From NCBI GenBank assembly GCA_020025515.1, contig JAHHRZ010000002.1, forward strand, positions 158,059-222,058: DNA of 64,000 nt, written 5' to 3'. This DNA comes from Oscillospiraceae bacterium (GTDB lineage Bacteria; Bacillota; Clostridia; Oscillospirales; Oscillospiraceae). The translations under genes and the position numbers were made by a program. Each line of letters starts with the position of its first letter. Within the stretch, counting starts at the first letter, position 1. The notes beneath the pieces were generated by a model that did no database searches, had not been told where the DNA came from, and saw nothing but the letters and a program-made list of their open reading frames with translations. Positions 32,018 through 40,691 of the stretch are shown one piece after another.

Positions 32018-33955
32018 TTAATAGTCCAGATTTGCCACATACTTGGCATTTACCTCAATAAATTCTTTTCTGGGCTCTACTTTTTCTCCCATGAGAAGGG
32101 TGAAAATTTCATCTGCCCGGACCGCATCGTCCAGGGTGATCCGCTTCAGCGTACGGCGTTCGGGGTCCATGGTGGTCTCCCACAATTCGTGGGGATCCAT
32201 TTCACCAAGGCCCTTGTTCCGGGAAATATCTACCTTGGCGTTGGGGTTATCTCCACGCATTTCCGCAGAGATCTGATCCCGCTCCCCATCGGTAAAGGCA
32301 TAGCGGGTGGTTTTACCCCGAACCAACTTGTAAAGAGGCGGCATGGCTGCGTAGACATAGCCATGGTCAATGAGAGGACGCATGAAGCGGAAGAAGAAGG
32401 TGAGAAGCAGGGTCCGAATATGGGAGCCGTCCACATCGGCATCAGCCATAATGACCACCTTGTGATAGCGAAGCTTGCTGATGTCAAATTCCGCACCGAT
32501 TCCGGCGCCCAGGGCCGTGATAACAGGCTGGAGCTTGTCGTTTCCAATGACCTTGTCCTCTCTTGCCTTTTCCACATTCAGCATTTTACCCCACAGGGGC
32601 AAAATGGCCTGGAAGCGGGAGTCCCGCCCCTGGGTGGCAGAGCCGCCGGCGGAGTCACCCTCGACGATGTAAAGCTCTGTTAAAGTGGGGTCTGATTCGT
32701 TGCAGTCCCGAAGCTTATCCGGCATGGCTGCGCCGCCCAGGGCGGTTTTCCGCCGAATGGAATCTCTGGCCTTCTGGGCTGCGGCTCTGGCCCGGTTGGC
32801 GGTCATGGCCTTGTCCAAAATGGCCTTGGCAGTCTGAGGATGCTCTTCCAGATAGATGGCCAGCTGCTCAGAGACAATGGAATCCACCAAGGTTCTGATA
32901 TAGGCATTGCCCAGCTTTGCCTTGGTCTGGCCCTCAAACTGGGCGTCCGTGAGCTTTACGGAAATGATTGCCGTAATTCCTTCCCGGCAGTCCTCGCCCT
33001 GCACCCGGTCATCGCCCTTGATGGCACCGCTCTTGATGCCATAGGCGTTGATGGCCCGGGTCAGGGCAGCCTTAAAGCCGGTTTCATGCATACCGCCTTC
33101 CGGGGTATGGACATCGTTGGCAAACGACAGAATAAACTCGGAAAATCCGTCGTTATACTGAATGGCCACCTCCGCAGAGGCATCGCCCTTTCTGCCGCTC
33201 ATATAGACCACATCGTTGTGAATGGGGTTTTTGTTTCGGTTGCACCAGGTGGCAAACTCCCGAATGCCGCCTTCATAGCACATGGTCTCCTGGGGGCCGT
33301 CCTCCACTCTGGCATCCCGAATGGAAATGGAAAGACCCGCATTGAGGAATGCCTCTTCCCGCATTCTGGTGTGGAGGGTCTCATAGTCATAGACCACCGT
33401 GTCAAAAATTTCCGGGTCTGGCTGGAAGGTCACTTCCGTTCCGGTCCGGTCCGTGGTGCCCACAATGGTCATTTCCTGGGTAATGGCACCCCGGGCAAAC
33501 TTCATTTCATAGATCTGACCGTTTTTGTGGACCCGCACCCGAACCCACTGAGACAAAGCGTTCACCACAGAGGCGCCCACGCCATGCAGACCGCCGGACA
33601 CCTTATAGCCGCCGCCGCCGAATTTACCGCCGGCGTGAAGCACGGTATATACAACTTCCAGAGCGGGCCGTCCCGTCTGCGGCTGGATATCCACAGGGAT
33701 GCCGCGGCCGTCATCGGTGACGGTGATGGATTCCCCGGGGTTGATGGTGACGGTGATGTGCTTACAATGGCCTGCCAAGGCCTCGTCAATGGCATTATCT
33801 ACGATCTCATAGACCAAGTGGTGCAGGCCGGAGGCGGAGGTAGAGCCGATATACATACCCGGACGCTTCCGGACCGCTTCCAGGCCCTCCAGCACCTGAA
33901 TTTGTGCCGCATCATATGCGGTTTCTACTTTAGTGACATGCAATTCGTCAGACAT
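32018..33955 (-). CDS. gyrB: DNA gyrase subunit B
   Basis: GyrB supplies ATPase activity for gyrase. The 645-residue protein shows the GHKL ATPase motifs EIVDNAIDEALAGH, DDGRGIPVD and SGGLHGVGASVVNALS, and the TOPRIM motifs EGDSAGGSA and DADVDGSHIRTLLL. Its length is typical of Gram-positive GyrB. It lies 80 nt after recF; that gap holds a 12-bp direct repeat that may be regulatory. The dnaN-yaaA-recF-gyrB-gyrA order is the standard Firmicutes origin arrangement. Confidence 0.97.
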   Translation of the reverse strand: MSDELHVTKVETAYDAAQIQVLEGLEAVRKRPGMYIGSTSASGLHHLVYEIVDNAIDEALAGHCKHITVTINPGESITVTDDGRGIPVDIQPQTGRPALEVVYTVLHAGGKFGGGGYKVSGGLHGVGASVVNALSQWVRVRVHKNGQIYEMKFARGAITQEMTIVGTTDRTGTEVTFQPDPEIFDTVVYDYETLHTRMREEAFLNAGLSISIRDARVEDGPQETMCYEGGIREFATWCNRNKNPIHNDVVYMSGRKGDASAEVAIQYNDGFSEFILSFANDVHTPEGGMHETGFKAALTRAINAYGIKSGAIKGDDRVQGEDCREGITAIISVKLTDAQFEGQTKAKLGNAYIRTLVDSIVSEQLAIYLEEHPQTAKAILDKAMTANRARAAAQKARDSIRRKTALGGAAMPDKLRDCNESDPTLTELYIVEGDSAGGSATQGRDSRFQAILPLWGKMLNVEKAREDKVIGNDKLQPVITALGAGIGAEFDISKLRYHKVVIMADADVDGSHIRTLLLTFFFRFMRPLIDHGYVYAAMPPLYKLVRGKTTRYAFTDGERDQISAEMRGDNPNAKVDISRNKGLGEMDPHELWETTMDPERRTLKRITLDDAVRADEIFTLLMGEKVEPRKEFIEVNAKYVANLDY

Positions 33956-33979
33956 AAACTGTCCTCCTAATGTTTGGCT

Positions 33980-34020
33980 GGTTTACATAATATAAATCAT
34001 TATTTTTAGGTTTACATAAT
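33980..34020 (-). repeat. 12-bp direct repeat in the gyrB upstream region
   Basis: GGTTTACATAAT occurs exactly twice, at 33980-33991 and 34009-34020, 29 nt apart, separated by AT-rich DNA. Located between recF and the gyrB start, it could be part of a gyrB promoter or a regulator site. Confidence 0.55.
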
Positions 34021-34035
34021 CCTTATTTGTCGATT

Positions 34036-35139
34036 CTACTCTAAAATGCTTCCTTTTTCAATGTGAAAAGAGGTTCCGATTTTGGTCAATCGTCCAGGCT
34101 CGCAGCAGGTGATGAAGACCTGTCCCGACTGGATCTGATTCAGGACAAAGTCCTGACGGCCCGGGTCCAGCTCGGACAGAACATCATCCAGCAGAAGGAC
34201 CGGTTCTTCTCCCGTATCCCGACGAAATAATTCCCGTTGGGCCAGCTTTAAGCTGATTGCGGCAGTGCGGGTCTGCCCCTGTGAACCATAGCTTTTGAGA
34301 CTGAGTCCCTCTAAAGTGGCATCAAAATCATCTTTATGGGGGCCCGTTAAACATTGGGCAGATTCCAGTTCTCCTTGATAATGGGACTGTAAATGTGCGA
34401 ATAATTCCTCTTCTAACCGAGAAACCGGGGCAAATGGGTCTGAAATCGTGGAAACTGTCCGATAAGGGATCTCCAAAGTTTCCCGTCCGCCGGAAAATTC
34501 CCGGTGAAATTTGGTGGCTTCCTGGCCCAGACTCTGGAGATATCTGGCCCGGTAGGAAATGAGGATGGCACCAACCTGGCACAATCTCTGGGAATACTCC
34601 GGCAGTACCTGCAACAGAGAGGGATTTTCATACCGGGAGCGAAGAATCCGGCTTTTTTGTTCTAAAATTCGGTTGTATTCCTGCAAAGCCGCCTCATATC
34701 TGGGCCTTAACTGGCATAGTCCCTGATCCATCAGCCTGCGGCGGGCACTGGCCCCAGCCTTCAATACCAGCAAATCTTCCGGACAAAACAGCACCGTAGT
34801 GAGAACCCCCATCAGTTCTGCCTGGGTTTTCCGCTTGACACCGTTTAAAAACAGCTGTCTGGATTTTCTCCCGGAAAACAGCACAGCCCGCAAAGTCTGC
34901 TGCCGCTGCCGGCCTGTCACCGTGCAGCTGAAATCCGCAAACTCCGCCCCAAAACGGATCAATTCCGCCTCTTTTCTTGTGCGAAAACCGTGGCCTGTGG
35001 ATAAATAATAGATGGCCTCCAGAAGATTTGTTTTTCCCTGGGCATTTTCCCCCAGGATCAAATTGACCCCTGGGGAAAATTCCAGATGTGCCTGTTCATA
35101 ATTGCGAAAGCCTCGTAATGTGAGGCAATCAAGCCTCAT
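34036..35139 (-). CDS. recF: DNA replication and repair protein RecF
   Basis: RecF is an SMC-like ATPase that loads RecA at gaps with RecO and RecR. The 367-residue protein has the Walker A motif GENAQGKTNLLEAI near residue 30, the ABC-type signature region and the Walker B segment VLLLDDVLSELD. The start overlaps the yaaA gene by 11 nt, so translation is probably coupled. Length is normal for the family. Confidence 0.96.
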   Translation of the reverse strand: MRLDCLTLRGFRNYEQAHLEFSPGVNLILGENAQGKTNLLEAIYYLSTGHGFRTRKEAELIRFGAEFADFSCTVTGRQRQQTLRAVLFSGRKSRQLFLNGVKRKTQAELMGVLTTVLFCPEDLLVLKAGASARRRLMDQGLCQLRPRYEAALQEYNRILEQKSRILRSRYENPSLLQVLPEYSQRLCQVGAILISYRARYLQSLGQEATKFHREFSGGRETLEIPYRTVSTISDPFAPVSRLEEELFAHLQSHYQGELESAQCLTGPHKDDFDATLEGLSLKSYGSQGQTRTAAISLKLAQRELFRRDTGEEPVLLLDDVLSELDPGRQDFVLNQIQSGQVFITCCEPGRLTKIGTSFHIEKGSILE

Positions 35140-35350
35140 GTTCTGTCACCTCAAAGGTGTTGCCATTCCATGTGGCAGTGTCACCGGGCCGCAGTTTTTT
35201 TCCACGCATGGTGCACACCTCTCCATTGACCAAAACTTCGCCTTCCTGAATGATGGCCTTGGCAATTCCGCCGGAAGAGACCACATCCGCCAATTTTAAC
35301 AGGGCTTCCAACCGAATAAACTCGGTGTGGATGGGAATTTTCTTATTCAT
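35129..35350 (-). CDS. yaaA: S4 RNA-binding domain protein YaaA/RlbA
   Basis: The 73-residue protein is a single S4 domain (RLEALLKLADVVSSGGIAKA, then VLVNGEVCTMRGKKLRPGD). This small protein is found between dnaN and recF in most Firmicutes; it has been linked to ribosome assembly, but its role is not settled. It lies 15 nt after dnaN and overlaps recF, all on the minus strand. The family call rests on both sequence and position. Confidence 0.92.
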   Translation of the reverse strand: MNKKIPIHTEFIRLEALLKLADVVSSGGIAKAIIQEGEVLVNGEVCTMRGKKLRPGDTATWNGNTFEVTEHEA

Positions 35351-35365
35351 GACGCAAATTCCTCC

Positions 35366-36472
35366 TTAATTGCTCCGCAGCCGGACCGGCAGAACCATAT
35401 AAGCAAAGTCATCTTCCTCACGAACCGGGGTAAATACAATGGGACTCAGGCCGTTTTTCAGTTCCAGACAAACTTCTTCACTGGGAACCGCCCGAAGGGC
35501 ATCTGCCAGATACCGACAGTTGAAGCCGATTTCCAATTCCTGACCGTTTCCGGCCATGGCGCACTGATCCTCCGCAGCTCCGATGGTGGTAGTGGTGCGG
35601 AAAGATGCCATATTATCCCCGAAAACACAGCGAACAGGACTTTTTACTTTTTCGGTTACAATGAGGCCCACACGATCGATGGTGGCAGCCAAATCAGACA
35701 CATTTGCAACCAATTTGATGGGGCAGTCCGTGGGAACCACCCGGCGCCAGTCCAAAAAGTCGCCTTCCAGCAGACGGCAGACCAAAGTTGCATTTCCGAT
35801 TTCAAACAAAATATGCTTAGGACCAAGGGTAAATGTCACATTTCCCTCTTCTCCCAGAATTTTTTCTACTTCTTTTAGTGCCGCAGCGGGTACTACAAAA
35901 TGCATGGTTCTTCCCACGGGAGTTTCCGGGTGATAGGTCTGTCTGGCCAGACGGTATCCGTCCACCGCCACCACGGAAATGGTGCCGCCTTCCACTTCAA
36001 ACAGGCAGCCGGTGTGAATGGGTCTGCTTTGATTTTCAGAAACCGCAAATATGGTGCTGCCAATCATTTCCCGCAGCTTCTTCTGAGGCATGGAAACCCC
36101 GTTTCGGTTTTCCACATCGGGAAGCTCGGGATAATCCTCGGCATTGCTGGCGGAAATATTGAAATTGGAATGTCCCGCTTTGATAAACACCTTATAATTT
36201 TCATCCACAGAGACGGAAACGGGACCTTCCGGCATCCGGCGGACAATGTCAAAGAGCAGTCGGGCGGGCATAATGCAGGCACCGGTTTCCAGAATATCTG
36301 CTTCAGCGGAAACGGTAATTGCAGTTTCCAGGTTAAAACCAGTCAGCTGCAGATCCATTCCGGCCTGAAAGAAGATGCCTTCAATGGCGGGAATGGTGCT
36401 TTTTTGCGCCACGGTGCGGCTGGCCACAGAAATGGCCGCCACCAAAGAACTTTTTTCACAGGTAAACCTCAT
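35366..36472 (-). CDS. dnaN: DNA polymerase III sliding clamp (beta subunit)
   Basis: DnaN forms the ring clamp that tethers DNA polymerase III to DNA. The 368-residue protein has the three-domain clamp pattern: MRFTCEKSSLVAAISVASRTV at the N-terminus (21 residues, cited in part as FTCEKSSLVAAISVASRTV), VDGYRLA in the middle, and the C-terminal motif AYMVLPVRL. Its start codon lies 295 nt downstream of the dnaA stop; that gap is the proposed unwinding region of the origin. No clear sigma-A promoter was found directly before it, so transcription may come from dnaA. Confidence 0.97.
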   Translation of the reverse strand: MRFTCEKSSLVAAISVASRTVAQKSTIPAIEGIFFQAGMDLQLTGFNLETAITVSAEADILETGACIMPARLLFDIVRRMPEGPVSVSVDENYKVFIKAGHSNFNISASNAEDYPELPDVENRNGVSMPQKKLREMIGSTIFAVSENQSRPIHTGCLFEVEGGTISVVAVDGYRLARQTYHPETPVGRTMHFVVPAAALKEVEKILGEEGNVTFTLGPKHILFEIGNATLVCRLLEGDFLDWRRVVPTDCPIKLVANVSDLAATIDRVGLIVTEKVKSPVRCVFGDNMASFRTTTTIGAAEDQCAMAGNGQELEIGFNCRYLADALRAVPSEEVCLELKNGLSPIVFTPVREEDDFAYMVLPVRLRSN

Positions 36473-36531
36473 AGAGCGTTCTCCTTCGATCCAAAATTCT
36501 CTCTATTTTTATTAACAGAGAGATAGAAATG

Positions 36532-36552
36532 TAGTAGCAATAGTAGTAGGGG
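36532..36552 (-). repeat. DnaA-trio-like trinucleotide array
   Basis: The plus strand reads TAG TAG CAA TAG TAG TAG followed by GGG, i.e. CTA repeats when read in the dnaA direction, so the complementary strand presents 3'-GAT-5' units. This matches the DnaA-trio element that guides DnaA filament growth on single-stranded DNA in B. subtilis. A DnaA-like box (36560-36568) is 7 nt away across the G run, and AT-rich DNA lies on the other side. Confidence 0.75.
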
Positions 36553-36575
36553 AAACTTATGTGGAAAACCGCCTC

Positions 36576-36598
36576 CAGCCCTTGAAAATCAAGGGCTG
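36576..36598. repeat. Inverted repeat inside oriC
   Basis: CAGCCCTTGA (36576-36585) and TCAAGGGCTG (36589-36598) form a perfect 10-bp stem with a 3-nt loop. It has no T tract; it may slow dnaA transcription into dnaN or have a structural role in the origin. Confidence 0.6.
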
Positions 36599-36767
36599 CA
36601 TGTCCACAGAAAATTGTGGATAAAAATAGGGTTTTCCACAGGGGTCGAGGAAAATTTTTGGAGAAACAGTTGTCCACAGAAAAGTTTTCCTTTATCCACT
36701 GTAGGCTGTGGATAAAATTTGGGGTATAAAGCCCCTGTTTCCACAGCCGTTGTTGAAAAAAATATCC

Positions 36768-38081
36768 TTACAAAGAAGAATTGATATTGGCGGTAATATC
36801 CCGGACAGTGGCCTGAAGGGGGGAGGAGGGGGTTTTCAGATTCATCTCCACCTTGCGGATGGAATGCAGAACCGTAGAGTGATCCCGTCCGAATTCCCGG
36901 CCGATTTCAGGCAGGGACAAATTGGTAAGCTGACGGATGAGATACATGGCAACCTGACGGGCTTCGGCGGTCCCTTTATTTTTCAGGGTGCCCCGAATCA
37001 CCGATTCATCAATGGAATAGAAGCGGCTGACCTGATTGATAATGAGAGAAGGGGTGGGAACGGCGTTGCCCTCTACCTTAAACATATCACTGATGGCCCG
37101 GGAAACATTGGGAAGATCCAGAGGCATGTCATTCAGATCCCGATAGGCCAGAATTTTCTTCACGGTGCCTTCGATCTGCCGGACATTATTGGTAATATTG
37201 TTGGCGATATAGTCACAAATATCGTCGCTGAGGTCCAATCCCAGGGAAACGGCCTTATTTTTCAGGATTGCCATACGGGTTTCGTAGTCCGGGGGCTGAA
37301 TATCGGCCAAAAGACCCCACTCAAAACGGGTCCGAAGACGATCCTCCAGGGTCAGCATATCGCTGGGCTTCCGGTCGGAGGTCATGACGATCTGCTTATG
37401 CGCTTCATACAGCTGATTGAATGTGTGAAAGAATTCCTCCTGGGTACTTTCTTTGCCGGCGATGAACTGAATATCATCGATGAGAAACAGATCCGCTTCC
37501 CGGTATTTGTTGCGGAATTCTACATTTTTACCTGTCTGCAATGCGCTGATGAGTTCATTTGTGAATTGATCACCTTTGATATACACTACTTTGTAATCGG
37601 GATTTTTTCTTCTTAATTCATTGGCGATTGCATACAAAAGGTGTGTTTTACCCACACCGGCAGGGCCGTGGATAAACAGAGGGTTGTAGATCTGACCGGG
37701 GTTGTTGGCTACAGCAATGGCGGCGCTGTGGGCGAACCGGTTGGAGGAACCAACCACGAAATTGGTGAAGGTAAACTGGGGGTTAAAGCTCATGGAAGTA
37801 TTGCTTTTTCCCTTGGACTTATAGGCTGCCAGCTCCTCCGGCCCGAAGACTTCCAAACTGACATCGGAGTTAAAAATCTCCTTCATGGCATCTTTGATAT
37901 AGTCCGGACAACGCTTCAGGATAATCTCTTTGCGAAAATCGGAGGCTGTGAATAAAATCAGCTTGTCCTCAGTGAGCTCCACCACTTCTGCGTCTTCAAA
38001 CCAGCTGGAAACAACAGCGGGAGTCAACCGATTCTCCAAATGATTCAGAACCTTTGCCCAGACATAGGCGGATGAATACAT
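36768..38081 (-). CDS. dnaA: Chromosomal replication initiator DnaA
   Basis: DnaA binds origin boxes, forms an ATP-dependent filament and melts DNA. The 437-residue protein has domain I (residues about 1-80), the AAA+ core with Walker A GPAGVGKTHLL and Walker B FLIDDIQFI, and the C-terminal DNA-binding domain with the signature GREFGRDHSTVLHSIRKVE. Domain II is short. AGGAG precedes the ATG at 38079-38081. Perfect DnaA boxes lie on both sides of the gene, so autoregulation is likely. Confidence 0.98.
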   Translation of the reverse strand: MYSSAYVWAKVLNHLENRLTPAVVSSWFEDAEVVELTEDKLILFTASDFRKEIILKRCPDYIKDAMKEIFNSDVSLEVFGPEELAAYKSKGKSNTSMSFNPQFTFTNFVVGSSNRFAHSAAIAVANNPGQIYNPLFIHGPAGVGKTHLLYAIANELRRKNPDYKVVYIKGDQFTNELISALQTGKNVEFRNKYREADLFLIDDIQFIAGKESTQEEFFHTFNQLYEAHKQIVMTSDRKPSDMLTLEDRLRTRFEWGLLADIQPPDYETRMAILKNKAVSLGLDLSDDICDYIANNITNNVRQIEGTVKKILAYRDLNDMPLDLPNVSRAISDMFKVEGNAVPTPSLIINQVSRFYSIDESVIRGTLKNKGTAEARQVAMYLIRQLTNLSLPEIGREFGRDHSTVLHSIRKVEMNLKTPSSPLQATVRDITANINSSL

Positions 38082-38446
38082 ACAACGGGGCTCCTCTCTC
38101 TATGATGGTTGTGGTATCATTGTGGATAAGATGTGCACAGAAAAATTGAAACAAATTCTCACCCTATATACTACCATAGGAAATGAAAAAAAACAAGGCG
38201 CATAGAGGTAGACACAGTACTTAAAAAGAATTCCACAGACCTTGTGGAATTTATTACAATCCCCCAAAAAGGCTTAAAAAAATGCCGTAAACAGAGAAAA
38301 TCCATGGTATTTACACAGAAGATGCAAAAAGGCCCGAATCTGAAACTCTGTGGAAAATCGTACAAGAAATTTTGTGGAACATTGTGGAAAACTTATTTGC
38401 AACGGATTTTTCAGGAAAAGAAGGTTTCGGTCAAAGGGGATGCAAA
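38082..38446. other. oriC upstream segment and dnaA regulatory region
   Basis: No gene is present. A perfect DnaA box TGTGGATAA lies at 38121-38129, and several weaker TGTGGAA-type sites occur between about 38245 and 38390. The DNA is AT-rich. Together with the dnaA-dnaN gap this gives a bipartite origin flanking dnaA. The two-part layout resembles B. subtilis; experimental origin mapping would be needed to confirm which half is essential. Confidence 0.65.
38168..38196 (-). promoter_or_regulatory. Candidate dnaA promoter
   Basis: TTGTTT (38191-38196) and TAGTAT (38168-38173) with a 17-nt spacer on the minus strand, about 85 nt before the start codon; the DnaA box at 38121-38129 would fall in the transcribed leader. 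Confidence 0.45.
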
Positions 38447-38478
38447 CCAGCCCCACACGACTGGGAGTGTGGGGCTGG
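38440..38478 (-). terminator. Terminator after the second yitT gene, shielding oriC
   Basis: A 12-bp perfect stem CCAGCCCCACAC/GTGTGGGGCTGG (38447-38458 and 38467-38478) is followed on the minus strand by TTTGC. It separates the yitT transcript from the origin region. Confidence 0.7.
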
Positions 38479-38537
38479 GAAATCCGGAATGGAAGTATCT
38501 ATGGTAAGGAACGAAATAGGTAAAAATCAGAACTGCA

Positions 38538-39407
38538 TTATTTCTTCTTCAGCCCATGGGGGGTATTCCAGCCTCCTGCAATTTCATTGATAGTGCTGAC
38601 GCTTACAAATGCTTCGGGATGGGCCTTGTGGATATGCTCCATCAGCTGTCCATATTCAGTGTTGGTCAAAATGGAAACGACAGCCCGGCGTTCCTGTCTG
38701 CCATAAGCACCTTGGGCGTTGTAAAGGGTGGCACCACGGTTCAATACACGGTTGATATAATCCGTCAGCTCATCTTCCTTGTCTGTTAAAATGCATACCT
38801 GCTTTTTTTGGGAAGAATTACTGATGTATGAGTCGATCACCAGACCGCTGAAATAGGTGCCAAGAATCCCGATCACCACGGTTTTGGAGTCATAGACGAA
38901 AATGCTGCACAGGACCGTTACAATACCAAGCAGCGCGACTCCCTTACCCACGTCCAGATGGAAGTATTTATTGAGCACCTTTGCCAGAACATCCAGTCCG
39001 CCGGAAGACGCGTTGGCATTAAACAGCATCACAATGCCAATGCCGATGATGATGACACAGCAGAGGGTATCCAAAACCATGTCGTTGGTGAGAGAGGAAA
39101 AATTGGGAAGTGCTTGCTCGAATATAAATAGAAAGATAGGCTGCAAAATAGCGCTGCATACTGTTTTCAAGCCAAATTCTTTGCCAAAGAAGAGAAAACC
39201 AATTATGAGAAAGAAGATATTGAGCATCAGGGTCATGACCGAGAGAGAAACGGGAACGAAGTTGATTAAAATGACCGCAAGGCCGGTGACACTGCCCAGA
39301 ACAATATTGGAAGGAGCCATGAAAAAGTGGACCGCAACAGCCACCAATAAACTTCCAATCACGATCAGACAGTAGTCCCGTATAATGGATTTTGTAGATT
39401 GTTTCAC
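38538..39407 (-). CDS. YitT-family membrane protein (second copy)
   Basis: The 289-residue protein has five to six transmembrane helices in its first 190 residues and a C-terminal DUF2179 domain (KKQVCILTDKEDELTDYI, RGATLYNAQGAYGRQERRAVV). It is clearly related to the gene at 9465-10385 but divergent, so it is an old paralogue rather than a recent duplicate. It is oriented towards the origin, against replication on this side. Function is unknown; family membership is clear. Confidence 0.85.
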   Translation of the reverse strand: MKQSTKSIIRDYCLIVIGSLLVAVAVHFFMAPSNIVLGSVTGLAVILINFVPVSLSVMTLMLNIFFLIIGFLFFGKEFGLKTVCSAILQPIFLFIFEQALPNFSSLTNDMVLDTLCCVIIIGIGIVMLFNANASSGGLDVLAKVLNKYFHLDVGKGVALLGIVTVLCSIFVYDSKTVVIGILGTYFSGLVIDSYISNSSQKKQVCILTDKEDELTDYINRVLNRGATLYNAQGAYGRQERRAVVSILTNTEYGQLMEHIHKAHPEAFVSVSTINEIAGGWNTPHGLKKK

Positions 39408-39451
39408 GATGGGGACCTCCTTATAAAAAATGATAAGACTAATAATAATTT

Positions 39452-39480
39452 ATTATACAGCATAAAAAATAAAATTGCAC
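39452..39480 (-). promoter_or_regulatory. Promoter of the second yitT gene
   Basis: A perfect TATAAT (39452-39457) with a poor -35 GTGCAA (39475-39480) at 17 nt on the minus strand; the surrounding 39408-39550 is very AT-rich and holds nothing else recognised. Confidence 0.5.
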
Positions 39481-39551
39481 CCCCTAAAGAGAAAAATTTT
39501 TCACAAATTATTTTTGTATCAATAAGTTAAAAAAGTTCATAAAAAACAAAT

Positions 39552-39593
39552 AAAAACCCGCTATATCCAAAAAGAATATAGCGGGTTTTTATT
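39552..39593 (-). terminator. Bidirectional terminator after the lactonase-like gene
   Basis: A 15-bp stem AAAAACCCGCTATAT/ATATAGCGGGTTTTT (39552-39566 and 39576-39590) with T tracts on both strands. Confidence 0.9.
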
Positions 39594-39633
39594 TTGATAG
39601 AACAAATCTGTGTAAATTGATGTGAAAATTTTA

Positions 39634-40602
39634 TTACTCTAAGGAGAGCCCGACACATTGAGGAATGGAAAGTGTACTCTGTTTTTGCAAAATGGTACCA
39701 TCCTGGGCCAAAGAGAAGCACAGAATTTCATTTGATTTTCGATTGGAACACAGAAGAAACGGACTGCCTGCAACCAAAGTCAGGTCCCATGGGTCATGTC
39801 CATGGGAGTCCACATGCTGAAGGATCTGGGGCGAATCTCCCGAAACTCCGGCTACTACAATGAGATCGGCACCCCGTACAGAAAGATAGAGGTTTTTTTC
39901 ATCTGCGGACAGCCGGATTGCTGCGGCCTGGGCATTGGGAAAATCGCCTTCCGGCAGAATAGAGCATACATCTTTCAAGGTGAAGTCCAGCCCGTCCACC
40001 TGGTAGGTGAAAAGTTCATTGCTGGTTTCGCTTATCAGATAAAATTTGGTATGTGCCCCATTAAAAACGCCATGACGTGGGCCGGTACCGGCAGGAAAAT
40101 CCAGCTGTTTTACCGGCGCGTAATCCTGATCCAAATCAAAAATACGGATTTGATCCAGACACAGGCAGGGAACCAGAAGAAAATGGTCATGGAACAGAAC
40201 CTGATGGCATCCGGCCTCTTTCCCCACAAAAATCCGGCGCATTTGCTTCAGTTTCCCCTCATGCACCTGATAAATCAGGACATGACCATCGTGATAGTTG
40301 GCGGTGTAGATGCATCCATGATGCCAGGTGAGAAAACAGGAGGTAACATCTTCCGTTAAGAGCTGATCCAGCAAAGTCCCCTGGGCAGATGATGTGTCAA
40401 TGAGAGCAATTCCTGCTTTTCCATTGGTTTCTGTCAGAGTGGCCAGAAGGCCATTGCAAAAAGCGGAGTATTTTGTGTTGGTCTGGGCATATACAAGCTG
40501 CGCATTGCTGAGAGTTCCTGTGATTGTATCCAATGTGAAACGGTAGGTACCTGGTGCCTCCGGGGAGGAATAGGTACCTGCATAACCAAAAAGATCAGAC
40601 AT
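39634..40602 (-). CDS. Lactonase-family beta-propeller protein (6-phosphogluconolactonase type)
   Basis: The 322-residue protein is a repeated beta-strand protein of the seven-bladed lactonase family (Pgl type), in which some members hydrolyse 6-phosphogluconolactone and others act on different lactones. Visible family features are the start LFGYAGTYSSPEAPGTYRF, the blade motifs GTGPRHGVFN and LVAGSPFLLCSNR. The start at the ATG at 40600-40602 has AAAGGA 8 nt upstream. It lies 89 nt after the kinase-like gene, partly separated by a terminator, and ends in a bidirectional terminator. No other pentose-phosphate gene adjoins it, so its true lactone is unknown. Confidence 0.8.
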   Translation of the reverse strand: MSDLFGYAGTYSSPEAPGTYRFTLDTITGTLSNAQLVYAQTNTKYSAFCNGLLATLTETNGKAGIALIDTSSAQGTLLDQLLTEDVTSCFLTWHHGCIYTANYHDGHVLIYQVHEGKLKQMRRIFVGKEAGCHQVLFHDHFLLVPCLCLDQIRIFDLDQDYAPVKQLDFPAGTGPRHGVFNGAHTKFYLISETSNELFTYQVDGLDFTLKDVCSILPEGDFPNAQAAAIRLSADEKNLYLSVRGADLIVVAGVSGDSPQILQHVDSHGHDPWDLTLVAGSPFLLCSNRKSNEILCFSLAQDGTILQKQSTLSIPQCVGLSLE

Positions 40603-40649
40603 GGTACAGTTCCTTTCTTTGTGGAATAGGACGGATGAGTCCGCCTGAT

Positions 40650-40683
40650 GGTGAAAGAAAGTGCCTCCCAATGGGGGAGGCAC
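40650..40683 (-). terminator. Terminator between the kinase-like and lactonase-like genes
   Basis: GTGCCTCCC/GGGAGGCAC (40661-40669 and 40675-40683) is followed on the minus strand by TTTCTTTC; read-through into the lactonase gene is possible. Confidence 0.65.
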
Positions 40684-40691
40684 AGGTTCAT

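Larger units (their letters stand above)
36495..36767. other. oriC: Replication origin (oriC), dnaA-dnaN segment with DnaA boxes
   Basis: This gene-free gap holds two perfect DnaA boxes written TGTGGATAA (36615-36623, 36707-36715), near matches TTGTCCACA (36670-36678), TTATCCACT (36692-36700), TTTTCCACA (36632-36640) and TGTGGAAAA (36560-36568), and a TAG-trinucleotide array next to an AT-rich stretch. In the dnaA reading direction the order is boxes, G/C spacer, trinucleotides, AT-rich DNA, dnaN, as in the B. subtilis origin. A 10-bp hairpin (36576-36585 with 36589-36598) also lies here. Confidence 0.85.
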
